A DNA stretch of 64,000 bases, taken from an uncultured Methanobrevibacter sp. GTDB lineage: Archaea > Methanobacteriota > Methanobacteria > Methanobacteriales > Methanobacteriaceae. The translations under genes and the position numbers were made by a program. The stretch spans positions 1 to 64,000 of the forward strand of contig ONSJ01000005.1 in NCBI GenBank assembly GCA_900320515.1, written 5' to 3'. Positions within the stretch are counted from its first letter, which is position 1. Each line of letters starts with the position of its first letter. A model generated the notes under the pieces. That model did no database searches and was not told the DNA's origin. It saw nothing but the letters and a program-made list of their open reading frames with translations. Of this stretch, positions 44,696 to 52,457 are shown piece after piece.

Positions 44696-45912
44696 AATAT
44701 AAACTCTCTTTTTTCAATCATCTGCTTCAATTTCAATGACAGCTTGTTTGCCCTAAGCCTGTCTGACTGCCTCAATATGATTGGGACTGTCACATCCTCA
44801 TCGTTGATGTGCAAATCAACGCTTCCTGCATTCATGTCGAATGCATCGTTTCTGCAGTAGTGTGAACACATTGCACAGCCGAAACAGTATGCGAGATTGA
44901 TTTTCTTATCTGAGAATGCATTTGTCGGACAGATTCTTTCCACAGTACAGTCATCACATCCTGAGCACAATTCCCTTTTATACCTTGGCCTCAGGTCATG
45001 GCCGGCCCACATCCTGGCGTAATTGGTATTGTCAAGCGGCAGGTGGCGTCCCCTGATGTCTGCAACCGGCAGGTCAATCATGTCATCGGTGACAAGGAGG
45101 TTGTTGTAGATTTCCTCTGTCAGCACAGGTATAGGTATCGCCACGGTATCGTATACCTCCCCTCCCTGTGATGTCTTGAATCCGCCGAGATAGTATGGAT
45201 CCATTTGAGTCAGGTCAGCTGAAAGCATCAGATTAGGCTTTTCAGCACTTGAACGTGTTCCATCTCCCAATACATATCCAACTGCACCGTTCAAAAGAAC
45301 CTTGCTTCCCTGCCTTATGACATTGTGTGGTATGTCGTTTTGAAGGGGATTGAGGTCTCCGCATCCTGAAAATGTCAGGCCTGAGAGGTTTCCCTCAAGG
45401 GGAATTGCGGCAAATATGGATTTCACCTCATCGCTTCCGGGATTTGTGAAAGCTGTGTAGTTCTTGAATGCCATACGCGCACCGATTATCTGAGCCCTTG
45501 TGATATCGTCTTTTGTAATGGTGTTTTCTATGGTTTTTCCCTCTGCGCTTTCGACCCTGACGTCAATAGGATTGCCTTCAAGTATTTCCTTAAGCAGGAA
45601 TCCTCCTCCGTATGACTCGTCATATATTGAGTGTGCCGTTCCGTGAAGTATCACGTCAACCGATCCCAGCCATACTCCGTTGAGGTATACCTCATTTGCC
45701 CTTATGAACACTCCAGGCTCCGATACTATGAAGTTGAGTATCGCTGCGGTTCCGCTCATCACTCCGCATGTTCCGCAGGTGACCACGTCAACCTCATCAA
45801 AGCCCGGTGCATCACCGTCCTTTATGAGCTTTTTAAATTCTTCTGCCGTGTATATATTGGCTTCGCCGTCCTCAATCCTATGATTGATTTGGCTGATTGT
45901 TCTAGTTGTCAA
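44692..45912 (-). CDS. Methanogenesis marker 16-type DUF39 protein with ferredoxin domain
   Basis: 406 residues. A DUF39 (COG1900) domain occupies ~1-310, with the conserved cysteines in VVTCGTCGVMSGTAA and FSGCGDLNPLQ and the glycine-rich VGYVLGDGTRSS. A two-cluster ferredoxin domain follows (CSGCDDCTVERICPTNAF, CFGCAMCSHYCRNDAF). DUF39 proteins make homocysteine from aspartate semialdehyde and sulfide via a persulfide in other methanogens; marker 16 is a separate branch. Next to comA, thiol formation of coenzyme M from sulfoacetaldehyde is a natural hypothesis. It lies 48 bases after comA. Confidence 0.85.
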   Translation of the reverse strand: MTTRTISQINHRIEDGEANIYTAEEFKKLIKDGDAPGFDEVDVVTCGTCGVMSGTAAILNFIVSEPGVFIRANEVYLNGVWLGSVDVILHGTAHSIYDESYGGGFLLKEILEGNPIDVRVESAEGKTIENTITKDDITRAQIIGARMAFKNYTAFTNPGSDEVKSIFAAIPLEGNLSGLTFSGCGDLNPLQNDIPHNVIRQGSKVLLNGAVGYVLGDGTRSSAEKPNLMLSADLTQMDPYYLGGFKTSQGGEVYDTVAIPIPVLTEEIYNNLLVTDDMIDLPVADIRGRHLPLDNTNYARMWAGHDLRPRYKRELCSGCDDCTVERICPTNAFSDKKINLAYCFGCAMCSHYCRNDAFDMNAGSVDLHINDEDVTVPIILRQSDRLRANKLSLKLKQMIEKREFIL

Positions 45913-45960
45913 TTTTTTACTCTCCTAATTGTTTAACTGCCTAGCCCGAGTTAATACAAT

Positions 45961-46731
45961 TTATAGTTTGCCAACTGTGTCTCCCCTCAATCCCTGCCTG
46001 AGGGTTTCAAGGGAGGTTATGTCATCACTGGAAACATTGCCCAGATTGACAGTGTTTCCAAGCTTGAGTATGAAAAAGACCTGCTGGTCCTTGTTTGGAG
46101 CTTCCCATAATATCTTTTTTGGATTGATTCTGTCCAAAATCACATCTATCTCATCTTCCTTTGCGTTTCCCGCCTCATCAAAGATGCCGATGTTCTTTCC
46201 GCCTTCCCTTGCCTCGACTATGACAAGTGAAGAGCCTGCATCAAGCTCATCCTGCATATATCCTATTCTCTCCTCAAGGGCAAGCTCCTTGTCCAGTTCG
46301 GGATTCTTCTTGCCGACTTCGGACAATACCTCAAATCCTTCGCGTTTTGCTCTCTTTATGCAGTCAAGCTTATCATCATGACTGATGTTGGTTGATCCGT
46401 CTGATATTTCAATGGCCGGAAATCCCAGATTATGGGCTTCTTTGAAGAATTCATCAAGCTTATCGTTCATGTATGCAAGCTCGAAGAGTGTGCCTCCGGT
46501 GTATGGGGTTATGTCATGGTCAAGATACATTCTGACCTTGGCCTTTATGATGTCCTGCTCATGGACGATGGATGTTCCCCATCCGAACTTGAGATAGTCG
46601 ACGTATTCTCCGGATATGTTCATGAGGCTTTCGGCGGTTTCAAGCCCCAGTCCCTTGTCCAGAACCATTGTTATTCCACATTCTCTTGGCTTTTCTTCTC
46701 TTTTTTTGGATAAAAATTCAAAGGATTTCAA
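45961..46731 (-). CDS. comA: Phosphosulfolactate synthase
   Basis: 256 residues, TIM barrel. MVLDKGLGLETAESL, YVDYLKFGWGTS, TPYTGGTLFELA, AIEISDGSTNI and LVIVEAREGG are typical of ComA, which adds sulfite to phosphoenolpyruvate in the first step of coenzyme M synthesis. It is the first gene of the comA - marker 16 - hdrCBA operon. A TATA-like TATAATATTT region lies just upstream on its strand. Confidence 0.95.
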   Translation of the reverse strand: MKSFEFLSKKREEKPRECGITMVLDKGLGLETAESLMNISGEYVDYLKFGWGTSIVHEQDIIKAKVRMYLDHDITPYTGGTLFELAYMNDKLDEFFKEAHNLGFPAIEISDGSTNISHDDKLDCIKRAKREGFEVLSEVGKKNPELDKELALEERIGYMQDELDAGSSLVIVEAREGGKNIGIFDEAGNAKEDEIDVILDRINPKKILWEAPNKDQQVFFILKLGNTVNLGNVSSDDITSLETLRQGLRGDTVGKL

Positions 46732-46828
46732 GATATCACACGTGTTATTTAATTACTTTAAAATGTTGTTAGTTATATTGTCATATATAATATTTACACT
46801 TTGCTAAAATAGAAAAAAAGAAAAAGGA

Positions 46829-47116
46829 TTATTCCGCATGAAGTTCCGCTTCGGATCTTTTCACCAGGTCTGAAAGTGAATTGCGGACATTTTCAGGGAT
46901 AGGGTTGTCTTCCCTTTCGGCGATGATTTGGGAAATAATCTTGCACAGCACAAAGATTGCATGCTTGTGCTCGGCTTTTGTCTTATGAATATGATGAGGG
47001 CTTATTTTCAGGGTGATATATTCACTACAGTCGTTTTTGATTTGGTCGTCTTCTGCTAAATATTTTAAAACATATACTAAAAATTGGTGCATTTGTATCA
47101 TTTCGTCTTTATACAT
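46829..47116 (-). CDS. UPF0058-family protein
   Basis: 95 residues beginning MYKDEMIQMHQFLVYVLKYL, the hallmark of the archaeal UPF0058 family, with HHIHKTKAEHKHAIFVL, a histidine-rich central helix. Function unknown; helical, perhaps metal-binding. Lies about 100 bases upstream of comA on the same strand. Confidence 0.85.
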   Translation of the reverse strand: MYKDEMIQMHQFLVYVLKYLAEDDQIKNDCSEYITLKISPHHIHKTKAEHKHAIFVLCKIISQIIAEREDNPIPENVRNSLSDLVKRSEAELHAE

Positions 47117-47254
47117 AGATATCTAACCCTTATTTAACTAATTTCAGTTAGTTAAAAATTAACTCCTTAATTATATACAATAATATTATATGATTATCAT
47201 ATTTAAATATTGCATTCAAAATAGTATTACCATATTTAAATAGTCAAACAGCCT

Positions 47255-47965
47255 TTAAATTTTGTTAACTTCAAACTTATCGGTTTCGACTATTTTGGGC
47301 AGCCTTCCGACTGTGGCGACATTGTCAGCGCAGATTATCAGTGCTCCGTCAAAAAGTTCCCTGAACTCCTCGGCGGTTTCAGCGGCGTTTACTACATTAT
47401 CCTCGCTGTCAGCTCCCTTGACGTCATTGGCAATCCGTGTTGCAAGGCCGTCTGCAAGCGATGCGGATTCAGAAATTACGGTAACGCTGTCTGCGGCACC
47501 TAAGCTTATGGAATGGCCGATTTTTCCCGAAGATGTGCATATGCCGAGTGAGGACTTTCTTTTGGGGATTTTAAAGGCGATGTCATTGCCCAAAATCTCG
47601 TTTCCGGAATATATTCCGCAAAGCACAGTGCGGTCATTTACAAGTGCGATGTCCCCGCCATTTTCTACAATAGATTTTTTTGAGCCCAAAGCCATCAGAT
47701 AATCAAGTGCCATTTCGGAAATCGTTCCAGCAACGCATGCCATTGGCCCGACATCACACAGATTTGATGACTCATACATTTTTGAGACTATCGGCGTTAA
47801 ATTCTCATCATCAGATTCCAGAGGAGTGAAGCTGTGAAGAAAATCGGGGTTTGAGGCAATGTATCTTTTTAAATCGGCCCTGATTGAGCGTATGTATGAT
47901 TCCAAATCATGATTCATTATGTCGGTCTGCAGCCTGATGTGGGTTTCTGCAATGTTTATCTCCAT
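47255..47965 (-). CDS. UPF0280-family protein (ApbE-like fold)
   Basis: 236 residues. The motifs CDVGPMACVAGTISEMAL, IVENGGDIAL, GICTSSGKIGHSISLGAAD and ASLADGLATRIAN correspond to the ApbE/FAD:protein FMN transferase-like fold used by UPF0280. In methanogens the family is often near genes of redox enzymes, so flavin attachment or metal handling is possible but unproven. Starts 43 bases from the divergent cpgS. Confidence 0.85.
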   Translation of the reverse strand: MEINIAETHIRLQTDIMNHDLESYIRSIRADLKRYIASNPDFLHSFTPLESDDENLTPIVSKMYESSNLCDVGPMACVAGTISEMALDYLMALGSKKSIVENGGDIALVNDRTVLCGIYSGNEILGNDIAFKIPKRKSSLGICTSSGKIGHSISLGAADSVTVISESASLADGLATRIANDVKGADSEDNVVNAAETAEEFRELFDGALIICADNVATVGRLPKIVETDKFEVNKI

Positions 47966-48007
47966 AATTATAATTAAACTTTTATTTATTAAAACTATAC
48001 TATTATT

Positions 48008-49387
48008 ATGAAATCATTAACTAAAATGCTCTGTTTGGTTGACGGTGAACACTATCTGCCAGTCACACAGGAAGCAATAGATACCCTTAACAATTTGGAA
48101 CACATTGATATCAAAGGAGCAGTATTCATCGGAGGAACAGAAAAGCTCAGGGACGATTCAGCCGAATCATACTCACAAAAGCTCGGCATACCTGTCCAAT
48201 TTGCAAAGGACAAGGACATTCCCTATGACATCATTGTGGAAATGATTAGAGAACATGACATCGACACCGTCTTTGACTTGAGCGACGAGCCGATACTTGA
48301 CTATTCAAAAAGGTTCAAGATCGCCTGCAAAGTCCTGGGCGAGGGAATAACATATGAGGGAACCGACTTCAAGTTCAATCCTACAACACAGTACGACATA
48401 ATGGAAAAGCCTTCCATCACAATTCTCGGAACAGGAAAAAGGATCGGAAAAACAGCAGTGTCAGGTTTCGTTGCAAGACTGATTGACAAGAACGGATATG
48501 AACCCTGCGTAATCGCCATGGGAAGGGGAGGACCTGAAGAGCCTGAAATCGTCCACGGCGAAAATCTTGAAATCAATGCCGAATTTTTGCTTGAGCAGTC
48601 AGAAAAAGGGGTTCACGCTGCAAGCGACCACTGGGAAGATGCGCTTATGAGCAGGATTTTAACCATCGGATGCAGACGCTGCGGCGGCGGAATGGCAGGC
48701 GAAGTGTTCATGACAAACATGAAAAAGGGAGCAATGCTTGCAAATGAGGTAGACTCCAAATTCGCAATATTCGAGGGAAGCGGTGCCGCAATACCCCCTA
48801 TCAGGACAAACAAAAGGATTGCACTTATAGGTGCAAACCAGCCAATTGAAAACCTCACCACCTACTTCGGACCATACAGGATAGGGCTTGGAGACCTCAT
48901 CATCCTTACAATGTGCGAGGAGCCGATGTGCTCTGCCGAAAAGATTAAAGAAATCGAGGAGTTTGTTTTTGAAGTCAATCCCGACGCAACAGTCATATCA
49001 ACCGTGTTCAGGCCGAAGGCCCTTGACGACATAACAGGAAAGAAGGTTCTCTTTGCAACAACAGCTCCTGAAGCGGTGAAGGATAAACTAGTGGAATATC
49101 TGGAGGAGAACTTCGGCTGCGAGGTTGTCGGAACCACATCACACCTTTCAAACAGGCCCCTTCTTCGAGAAGACATGCAGAAATACATGGACAAGGCTGA
49201 CGTGATGCTGACCGAACTTAAGGCGGCTGCTGTTGACGTTGCAACAAAGGATGCCATTGCCCACGGCCTTGAAGTCGTCTACTGCGACAACATACCGGTG
49301 CCGATCAGTGACTCATACCCTGATTTGGCAGAATCGGTAATAAAATTAGTTGACTCAGCCATTGATGATTTTAACAAATCATCATAA
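48008..49387 (+). CDS. cpgS: Cyclic 2,3-diphosphoglycerate synthetase
   Basis: 459 residues. P-loop-like [21 protein letters not shown] (~140-160), [13 protein letters not shown], and [15 protein letters not shown] with [20 protein letters not shown]. Makes cyclic 2,3-diphosphoglycerate, a compatible solute and phosphate store of Methanobacteriales, from 2,3-diphosphoglycerate and ATP. The assignment helps identify the lineage. Confidence 0.93.
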   Translation: MKSLTKMLCLVDGEHYLPVTQEAIDTLNNLEHIDIKGAVFIGGTEKLRDDSAESYSQKLGIPVQFAKDKDIPYDIIVEMIREHDIDTVFDLSDEPILDYSKRFKIACKVLGEGITYEGTDFKFNPTTQYDIMEKPSITILGTGKRIGKTAVSGFVARLIDKNGYEPCVIAMGRGGPEEPEIVHGENLEINAEFLLEQSEKGVHAASDHWEDALMSRILTIGCRRCGGGMAGEVFMTNMKKGAMLANEVDSKFAIFEGSGAAIPPIRTNKRIALIGANQPIENLTTYFGPYRIGLGDLIILTMCEEPMCSAEKIKEIEEFVFEVNPDATVISTVFRPKALDDITGKKVLFATTAPEAVKDKLVEYLEENFGCEVVGTTSHLSNRPLLREDMQKYMDKADVMLTELKAAAVDVATKDAIAHGLEVVYCDNIPVPISDSYPDLAESVIKLVDSAIDDFNKSS

Positions 49388-49396
49388 TCTCTTTTT

Positions 49397-49723
49397 TTAG
49401 CGAAACACTGATATAACTGACAGGGTCCACACCACCACTGTAACTATCAGCACAAATTTTCCGTGCTTCTTGGCCCTTGATGAATCCCTTGTGAGAAGGT
49501 AGATTCCTATAATCAAACCGATTAGAGGAATAAGAATCGCCATTACATATCCCACAACTATCGCTATGGTATAGTTCTTATCGCTGAGCTCGATATACTG
49601 TCGCCTGTTTTCCTGATATGTGTTTGTGGTTTTTTGAGGATTATCAATCTCGGCCCCGCAGTTTTTGCAGAATTTGGCCGCATCTATCAGTTCCTCACCG
49701 CATGCCGGACAATATTTGGTCAT
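49397..49723 (-). CDS. Small zinc-ribbon membrane protein
   Basis: 108 residues. An N-terminal zinc ribbon (YCPACGEELIDAAKFCKNCGAE), a polar linker, and two membrane helices (IVVGYVMAILIPLIGLIIGIYLL and FVLIVTVVVWTLSVISVF). Zinc-ribbon/membrane proteins of this type recur in this part of the window (54083-55150). Function unknown. Convergent with cpgS. Confidence 0.75.
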   Translation of the reverse strand: MTKYCPACGEELIDAAKFCKNCGAEIDNPQKTTNTYQENRRQYIELSDKNYTIAIVVGYVMAILIPLIGLIIGIYLLTRDSSRAKKHGKFVLIVTVVVWTLSVISVFR

Positions 49724-49984
49724 GTTCTAAAATATGAACATGATGGATTAAATAGTTTTTGAGACAATTTTTTGAAATGAAAGCAATATTGTTAAATAAG
49801 AGTTATTTTACAAATTAAAGTAAATATTGCTTTTAAAATTTAATTAAAACTTATTATAATTGTTTAATTTTAAAAATATTTATATATAATTAAAATATAA
49901 GATTATAATAGGTTTAAATTTGAGTTTAGACTTATGAAAAATTAAAAATAATCTCATCAAGCTCAATAGAAAATCAATTAAAAA

Positions 49985-50344
49985 ATGAAAAAACATGAAT
50001 TTAAGAGAATTATGACAAACTACAGCTTTCGTGAAGGAGATAAAGTTCTCCAAAAATTAATTCAATCCAAAAACAAAGAAAAAAAATATGTTCGAACTAA
50101 ACATATTGAAAATCAAGCTAAAAAAAGAAAGATTAATATAGATTATCTTGAAAAAATGTTATTAACAAAAGAACCATTGGGCGTTCTATCCAGCAGAAAA
50201 AATCGCTTTAAAATATTTTTTCCAAGCGAAACCAATGGCGACAAAAATGATTTGATAATTATAATCGCAATTGAATCAGATGAAACAATTATTGGCGTAA
50301 CTGCCTATGAAGATTCAAAAACCAAAAGAGAGGGGATTAAATGA
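49985..50344 (+). CDS. DUF4258-like toxin of a two-gene module
   Basis: 119 residues. YVRTKHIENQAKKRKINIDYLEKMLLTKEPLGV then beta strands with FKIFFPS and DLIIIIAIESDETIIGVTAY is the pattern of DUF4258 (RelE/BrnT-like fold), often a toxin with a DUF2283 partner. Ends in an ATGA overlap with such a partner. The N-terminal 35 basic residues are extra. Target not predictable. Confidence 0.6.
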   Translation: MKKHEFKRIMTNYSFREGDKVLQKLIQSKNKEKKYVRTKHIENQAKKRKINIDYLEKMLLTKEPLGVLSSRKNRFKIFFPSETNGDKNDLIIIIAIESDETIIGVTAYEDSKTKREGIK

Positions 50345-50706
50345 TTTCAAAAACTTTCAAGGCAAAAACTGAATTTGATTATGATTTAAACATCTACACA
50401 ATCACATCATGTGAGAATTTTGAATTTGGGAAATCACTGGAAATAGAGGAAGGAATAATAATGGATTTCGACACAAATGACATGCCCATTTCAATTGAAA
50501 TATTGGATATTTCAGAAAGGCTTAATTTGAGCAAAGATGAAATTAAAAATTCAAATGCCCATATGAATATCAAAAGTACAAAAGATATTTTAGAAATCTG
50601 CGTGACATTTTTCATTAAGATTCATGATAGCGAGTTTAGGCAAACAATCGACTCAAAAATTGCAAATAATTTTAATATTCCCGAAATGGAATTTGCAATA
50701 GTGTAG
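50341..50706 (+). CDS. DUF2283-like antitoxin of the same module
   Basis: 121 residues. EFDYDLNIYTITSC, then LEIEEGIIMDFDTNDMPISIEILDISERLNLS is the DUF2283 pattern (beta hairpin ending in IEILDAS). A C-terminal extension is not typical. Overlaps the upstream DUF4258-like gene by 4 bases. Together they are read as a toxin-antitoxin pair, antitoxin second. Confidence 0.65.
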   Translation: MISKTFKAKTEFDYDLNIYTITSCENFEFGKSLEIEEGIIMDFDTNDMPISIEILDISERLNLSKDEIKNSNAHMNIKSTKDILEICVTFFIKIHDSEFRQTIDSKIANNFNIPEMEFAIV

Positions 50707-50708
50707 GG

Positions 50709-50731
50709 ATAATTAGCATACTGCTAATTAT
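50709..50731. terminator. Bidirectional terminator
   Basis: ATAATTAGCA (50709-50718) pairs with TGCTAATTAT (50722-50731) around TAC, between the convergent DUF2283-like gene and the next minus-strand gene, whose stop lies in the stem. Confidence 0.65.
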
Positions 50732-51294
50732 TCACCAAACAATTTTTCAATCAAATCTTCTTCATTTTTATAAAAGTTAAGCTTCAGTACTCTCTGCAGG
50801 GTATCGGGTGCTCCCAGAAGTTCCATTGCCTGATCCCATGGAATGAACACCTTTTTGGCATCCTGATTGTAGCAAAGCTCCAAAGTTTGGGGCAACTTTC
50901 CCTTACTTGAGTCAGTCAGTATTACTGTAGCGTCATCAATATTTTGATTCCTGTTGACGGATTCATCAGATACGATTTCCGCTATATTAAAATTAGTAGT
51001 TTCATCATCACCCATCAGATTATCAATCACTTTTTCATTATTTTCGATGGATAATTTGAAGATGTCACCGTCTATGAAATATACCTCGCCGACATCGCAT
51101 GTCACGTCAAGAAGTGAGCTGAATTCGTCGGCTTCGGGATAGATCTCTTCGGGTTCCTCGAATTCCGGAATCACATAGCCTGACCTGTCAACAAAGTCGG
51201 CCTCTCCGGCGATGATTTTCAAAAGGCGAATGATTTCCCTGTTCTGGTTTTCGATATTCTTATTGATTCTTATTAGCTCCTCTAGTTCAGACAT
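50728..51294 (-). CDS. Acidic protein with an N-terminal coiled coil
   Basis: 188 residues. A short coiled coil (MSELEELIRINKNIENQNREIIRLLKII), then an acidic linker and a mixed domain ending TLQRVLKLNFYKNEEDLIEKLFGE. The region TVILTDSSKGKLPQTLELCYNQDAKKVFIPWDQAMELLG may be a small beta barrel. Not recognised. Located between the toxin module and the SseB/helicase operon. Confidence 0.55.
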   Translation of the reverse strand: MSELEELIRINKNIENQNREIIRLLKIIAGEADFVDRSGYVIPEFEEPEEIYPEADEFSSLLDVTCDVGEVYFIDGDIFKLSIENNEKVIDNLMGDDETTNFNIAEIVSDESVNRNQNIDDATVILTDSSKGKLPQTLELCYNQDAKKVFIPWDQAMELLGAPDTLQRVLKLNFYKNEEDLIEKLFGE

Positions 51295-51333
51295 GATATT
51301 CTATTTAAAGAAGGTGATTATTAAAATTTTTCG

Positions 51334-51451
51334 AAAGGGCCTCACCGGCATAAATCAAACCCTTGAAAAAAAAACAGTACACTACAAAACTGCCGATGAG
51401 GTTCCCTTCAACCATCACCAAATAGATAGGGATTGTCACTCAACAATCCCA
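51334..51451 (+). ncRNA. Candidate structured RNA with a long stem and a second hairpin
   Basis: The stem is AAAGGG-CCTCACCGGCA (51334-51350) paired with TGCCGATGAGG-TTCCCTT (51391-51408), with one bulge and a short internal gap, around an A-rich loop. It is followed by a perfect hairpin GGGATTGT (51430-51437) / ACAATCCC (51444-51451). TATTTAAA at about 51302 lies about 28 bases upstream as a plausible promoter. No long open frame exists here. No known RNA family recognised. Confidence 0.45.
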
Positions 51452-51551
51452 TATAATGATATGAACCTCATAGCATATATATTTTGCCATATAAAGCCAG
51501 TGCAATATTGCAATTTGAATATAAATTTACCAAATGAAGTCAATTTTGAAA

Positions 51552-52457
51552 TCAGGATATCAAAAACATGTAATAGATTGTATCGCACAGCTTCTCGTCA
51601 TGGGCAAACTTCTCAAATCCTATGGAATATTTAAGAAGGGTGACCCTTGGAATGAGGACATTGTCGCTTTGCGGATTCAGGATTATCCCTTCCATGTCCT
51701 CTGAAAGCACAAAATTTACAAGCATGGCAAGGTTTACCACCTGAGAATACCTGAATTTGGTCGTCTCGACTTTCTTGATTTTATCCTCGCCTGAAAATAT
51801 TGTCGCATAGGTTCCTCCGACATTGTCGGTATACATCTGAGCCAGCGGCCCTGAGTCCATCATCGAGATGACTCCGTCCTTTGCCTTTGGGGAGAGATCG
51901 ACATCGCTCACCATCATCGTAAGAAGCCTTGATTTTGACATCACTTCAAAGAGCGCCTCGTAATCGCCGATGTTTTGAGGGTTTTCGATGAACCTTTCAA
52001 GCTCCTCGTTTCGGGTGTCCTTGAGTTTCTTGAGCTCGTCAACGGTATAGGCATTTGTCGAGTAGAAATTAGTCTTTGGAATGTTTTTTATTTCAAGAAT
52101 GAACTCCTTGGTGAACACATACTTTTCGGTTGCGGGATTGAGGACATATCCTTCAATGTCGCTGGTTTTCAATACATTCTGATAGAGCTCGAAGGAGTTC
52201 TGCATCAGCTCAAGGTCATCCTCATCTTTGAAAAACTTTCTGAACTCATCAGCATCCGTGAAAAGAGGAGTCAGCTTCAGACCGCTGTCATCCTCATAGA
52301 TTATGAAATTAAGACCGAATTCATCCCTTTTTGCCGGAATATACAGGTTTGAGTATCTAAACTCATGAATGAGCCTCAGGGTCAAATCCTTTGTAAGCCT
52401 ATTGTCGTTTGAATATATGTCTTCTATTACTGTCCTTAGGTGTTTGTGGTTAGTCAT
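51552..52457 (-). CDS. SseB-like protein, copy 1
   Basis: 301 residues from ATG 52457, which overlaps the helicase stop (ATGACTAA); the longer upstream start lies within the helicase gene. Two SseB-like halves: LKLTPLFTDADEFRKFFKDED with IEGYVLNPATEKYVF, and YATIFSGEDK with MEGIILNPQSDNVLIPR. The signature GhhhNPxxxxhhh(P/S)R recurs in four more proteins in this window. SseB-type domains occur in secretion and immunity loci; the function here is unknown. Last gene of the AAA/helicase operon. Confidence 0.75.
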   Translation of the reverse strand: MTNHKHLRTVIEDIYSNDNRLTKDLTLRLIHEFRYSNLYIPAKRDEFGLNFIIYEDDSGLKLTPLFTDADEFRKFFKDEDDLELMQNSFELYQNVLKTSDIEGYVLNPATEKYVFTKEFILEIKNIPKTNFYSTNAYTVDELKKLKDTRNEELERFIENPQNIGDYEALFEVMSKSRLLTMMVSDVDLSPKAKDGVISMMDSGPLAQMYTDNVGGTYATIFSGEDKIKKVETTKFRYSQVVNLAMLVNFVLSEDMEGIILNPQSDNVLIPRVTLLKYSIGFEKFAHDEKLCDTIYYMFLIS

